Below are positions 5,451 through 7,215 of a DNA stretch of 7,215 nucleotides, in pieces. Source of the DNA: Chloroflexota bacterium (GTDB taxonomy: Bacteria > Chloroflexota > Dormibacteria > Dormibacterales > Dormibacteraceae); contig VBGE01000226.1 of NCBI GenBank assembly GCA_005880345.1, positions 1 to 7,215 of the forward strand, given 5' to 3'. The translations under genes were made by a program, and so were the position numbers. Position 1 is the first letter of the stretch. Every line of letters begins with the position of its first letter. Under the pieces are notes generated by a model, which made no database searches, was not told the DNA's origin, and saw only the letters and a program-made list of their open reading frames with translations.

Positions 5451-6020
5451 TTAGAGAGCCGCTATCCGCAGCCACCACGAATACGAGCCGCCGGGTTCCA
5501 GCAGCGGCGACGCGGTCGCCGGCTCCACTGCGACCTGACGGTAGCCGCCCAGGTCACCGTTGCACGCCCAGATCGCGACGTCCGGCGTCAGGGCGGAATC
5601 CCACGACATCTCGATCGCCGCACCCGAGCTCCAGCCCAATCGATAGCGGGCGACCGACCTCGGCGGCAGGAACAATTTCGTGCTCGTCCCTTCGGCCAGG
5701 TCGGGGATCGCGAGATCCATCCCTTCTTCGTACTTGAACAACGGGTGCGCGCACCAATACGCCACGTGCGGGCGGTCGCCCACGTTGCGATACACGTACG
5801 ACACTCGTACCTCGTCGCCCAGCGCGATCGTGCGCGTCAGGTGCCATGGCACCAGCCGCCCGAAGGCGTCCATCACCGCCGACCTCGCATCGACCTCGAG
5901 CACATTCCATCGCACGCGCCACGCTTCGCCGTGGTCGGGCAGCGCATCTGTCGCTTCGAGATTCGGCACCATCTCGTCCCAGCCCCACGCACCACCCTCG
6001 ACAAATCCAGCCGCTTGAGG
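5451..6020 (-). pseudogene. Aldose-1-epimerase-like (galactose mutarotase fold) protein, N-terminus missing
   Basis: Recognisable coding begins at KPQAAGFVEGG (from about 6025) and ends at TAA 5451-5453, about 190 residues. Family motifs are WGWDEMVPNLE, LPDHGEAWRVRW, the substrate-pocket histidine in YWCAHPLFKYE, and the C-terminal VAVEPATASPLLEPGGS with the probable catalytic glutamate, ending YSWWLRI. These enzymes interconvert sugar anomers, or bind sugars in less-studied subfamilies. The first 60-80 residues of the fold, a beta-rich region usually starting near a G-x-x-(I/L)-x-S-(L/F) motif, are absent. No ATG, GTG or TTG stands at a sensible place, and the open frame upstream to 6167 is antisense to the phosphoesterase gene. 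The stop is 13 nt before the native thrC ATG, so it was probably the first gene of that operon. The break coincides with that of the divergent neighbour. Confidence 0.7.
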
Positions 6021-6034
6021 TTTGTCGACGCCTA
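6014..6034. other. Probable deletion junction between two divergent genes
   Basis: Minus-strand epimerase homology can be followed to about 6020. Plus-strand signal-peptide sequence (VCRRLCPAVG) starts at about 6020. There is no promoter-sized gap, no start codon for either gene in its own frame, and no ribosome-binding site that fits. Divergent genes need an intergenic region, so both 5' ends and that region appear to have been removed in one event or one assembly join. Confidence 0.5.
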
Positions 6035-6958
6035 TGCCCTGCCGTTGGCGCGGTGCTCCTGGTGGCCGCGTGTCAATCGCACCCGACGGCGAAGGTGCAG
6101 GCTCCGAATACTCCCACGCCATCGCCATCGACGATCGTGCTGCCATCACCGGCCGCGGAGCCGTCACCGACCCCGGACACGTCCAGTCCGGCGCACGTCT
6201 TCGTCATCGTGCTCGAGAACCGCAGCTACTCGCAGGTCGCCGGCAGCGGCTACATCGGCGACCTCGTCGCGAAGTACGGCGTCGCGACCAACTACCACGG
6301 CGTGTCGCATCCAAGCCTGCCGAACTATCTCGCGATGACGTCGGGCACGACGTGGGGCGTCGCCGATGACGGGTGGCACAACCTCCCAGCCGGAGGGCTT
6401 GGCGCGCAGCTCACCAGCGCGGGCGTCGACTGGCGCGCCTACATGGAAGGCATGGGCGCGGACTGCTACCGCAACGGCAACGGCTACGCGCTCAAGCACG
6501 ACCCCTTCGCCTACTACGGCGGGCAGTGCCCATCGCAGGTCGTTCCTTTCACGCGATTCGCCAGCGACATGTCGGGCACGGTGCCTCGATTCGTCTGGAT
6601 CACCCCCAACCTGTGCCACGACGGACACGACTGCCCGAACGCCGATGTCAACGCGTGGCTGGCCCAGACCGTCCCCACGATCCTCAGCTCGGACGCGTGG
6701 AAGAACAACGGCGTGCTCTTCATCACCTACGACGAGGGTGAGGACAGCGCGAACTCCGTGCTGACCATCGTCGTCCGCGCCAACCAGGCCAACCAGCGCA
6801 GCGACAACTCGTACGACCACTACTCGCTGCTGGCGTCGATCGAAGACCTGCTCGGGGTGCCTCGCCTTGGTGACGCCGCGCAGGCGAACCCGATGACCGA
6901 CCTGCTGCAGGTCAGACCCTCGAAGACGCCCCCGCGACTAAATGCTTCCAGTGCGTGA
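6020..6958 (+). CDS. Secreted phosphoesterase (SapM/acid phosphatase-like) lipoprotein, start codon lost
   Basis: The frame carries a lipoprotein signal peptide: basic CRRL, a hydrophobic stretch and the lipobox VAAC, with the lipidated Cys at 6071-6073. A Pro/Ser/Thr-rich tether of about 40 residues follows, then a phosphoesterase-family domain. Its motifs are HVFVIVLENRSY (metal-binding Glu-Asn), TNYHGVSHPSLPNYLAMTSG, a central AYMEGMGADC-KHDPFAYY segment, and FVWITPNLCHDGHDC. FITYDEGEDS (metal-binding Asp-Glu) and DHYSLLASIEDLLGVPRLG close the domain. The family includes acid phosphatases and the mycobacterial phosphatidylinositol-3-phosphatase SapM, so this is probably an extracytoplasmic, membrane-anchored phosphatase. 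The mature part is about 295 residues and looks complete. No ATG is in frame at the signal peptide: the nearest is at 5846 inside the antisense gene, and GTG 6053 would remove the charged n-region. The 3' end overlaps the convergent enolase-superfamily gene by 47 nt. Confidence 0.85.
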   Translation, partial: VCRRLCPAVGAVLLVAACQSHPTAKVQAPNTPTPSPSTIVLPSPAAEPSPTPDTSSPAHVFVIVLENRSYSQVAGSGYIGDLVAKYGVATNYHGVSHPSLPNYLAMTSGTTWGVADDGWHNLPAGGLGAQLTSAGVDWRAYMEGMGADCYRNGNGYALKHDPFAYYGGQCPSQVVPFTRFASDMSGTVPRFVWITPNLCHDGHDCPNADVNAWLAQTVPTILSSDAWKNNGVLFITYDEGEDSANSVLTIVVRANQANQRSDNSYDHYSLLASIEDLLGVPRLGDAAQANPMTDLLQVRPSKTPPRLNASSA

Positions 6959-7215
6959 TCGAGTCGAGATACTCGACGTCCACGTTCACGCCAAGGCCCG
7001 GTCCGGCCGGAACCTTCAATCGCCCGTCGCGCAGCACGAAGGGCTCGGTGATGTCGCGTCCGAAGTAGCGATCCGACGCTGAGGTGTCGCCGGGCAGCGT
7101 GAAGTTCTGCATCGCCGCCATCGCCACGTTGCCCGCCCTGCCGATGCCGGTCTCGAGCATCCCGCCCATCCACACCGGCACGTGCCTTTCCGCGCACAGG
7201 TCGTGGATCTTGCGC
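6912..7215 (-). CDS. Enolase-superfamily protein (o-succinylbenzoate synthase / N-acylamino acid racemase type), C-terminal part
   Basis: The frame enters from the right edge and ends at TGA 6912-6914, giving the last 100 residues. The sequence HVPVWMGGMLETGIGRAGN is the signature of the MenC/N-succinylamino acid racemase branch of the enolase superfamily. It is followed by NFTLPGDTSASDRYFGRDI and then PFVLRDGRLKVPAGPGLGVNVD, both in the expected order. Members make o-succinylbenzoate for menaquinone or racemise N-succinyl amino acids; these activities cannot be separated from a C-terminal fragment. The catalytic lysines and metal ligands lie outside the window. The gene converges on the phosphoesterase gene and the two coding ends overlap by 47 nt. 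Confidence 0.88.
   Translation of the reverse strand, partial: RKIHDLCAERHVPVWMGGMLETGIGRAGNVAMAAMQNFTLPGDTSASDRYFGRDITEPFVLRDGRLKVPAGPGLGVNVDVEYLDSITHWKHLVAGASSRV

Noticed and set aside
6164..6820. A 218-residue minus-strand frame opposite the phosphoesterase
   Set aside because: It is a Val/Arg-rich, motif-free shadow of the plus-strand gene, whose conserved motifs are unmistakable.
1..7215. CRISPR array, tRNA/rRNA genes, insertion sequences or prophage genes
   Set aside because: Nearly all bases fall in assigned protein genes. No regularly spaced repeats, cloverleaf-like stretches, transposase motifs or terminal inverted repeats were seen on either strand.

Overview
The window is GC-rich and densely coding. 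It reads as a chromosomal segment from a high-GC bacterium, plausibly a soil Chloroflexota/Dormibacterota-like or actinobacterial lineage. The assignment rests on four weak clues: the GC-rich codon bias, the MnmA signature GCCSLSAVDDARR, a sulfur carrier resembling mycobacterial CysO, and a SapM-like secreted phosphoesterase lipoprotein. No tRNA, rRNA, CRISPR array, transposase or phage gene is visible.

Layout. At the left edge is the 3' end of a GNAT acetyltransferase gene on the plus strand (1-237). It converges on a long run of minus-strand genes. In transcription order (right to left) these are: a 5'-truncated aldose-1-epimerase-like gene (5451-6020), thrC (4336-5364, with its displaced native 5' end at 5365-5437), a CysO/MoaD-like sulfur carrier (4052-4330), a NIL-domain protein (3788-4027), a flavin-dependent oxidoreductase (2450-3697), mnmA (1391-2449), a CopD-family membrane protein (670-1419) and a twin-CBS protein (301-660). 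Spacing is tight (13, 5, 24, about 90, 0, -29 and 9 nt), so one or two operons are likely. On the right, a plus-strand phosphoesterase lipoprotein gene (about 6020-6958) runs away from the epimerase-like gene. It overlaps by 47 nt the 3' end of an enolase-superfamily gene (6912-7215, minus) that leaves the window.

How the genes may work together. thrC, the CysO-like carrier and the NIL protein form a compact module. It suggests protein-thiocarboxylate sulfur chemistry coupled to an aspartate-family or PLP-dependent amino-acid step. The carrier ends Gly-Gly-Ser, so it would need trimming to expose the diglycine. MnmA (tRNA 2-thiouridylation) is a second sulfur-transfer enzyme downstream. The remaining neighbours show no obvious functional link.

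Most notable observations. (1) A palindromic repeat present twice (260-300, 2441-2483) shows compensatory base changes. Its second copy supplies the last ten codons and the stop of the oxidoreductase gene, plus the start codon of mnmA. (2) thrC has its ribosome-binding site, ATG and zinc-ribbon start in one frame and its catalytic domain in another, with the usual linker missing. (3) The divergent epimerase-like and phosphoesterase genes both lose their 5' ends at the same point near 6020. Items 2 and 3 look like two deletions about 600 bp apart, either real or introduced by assembly.
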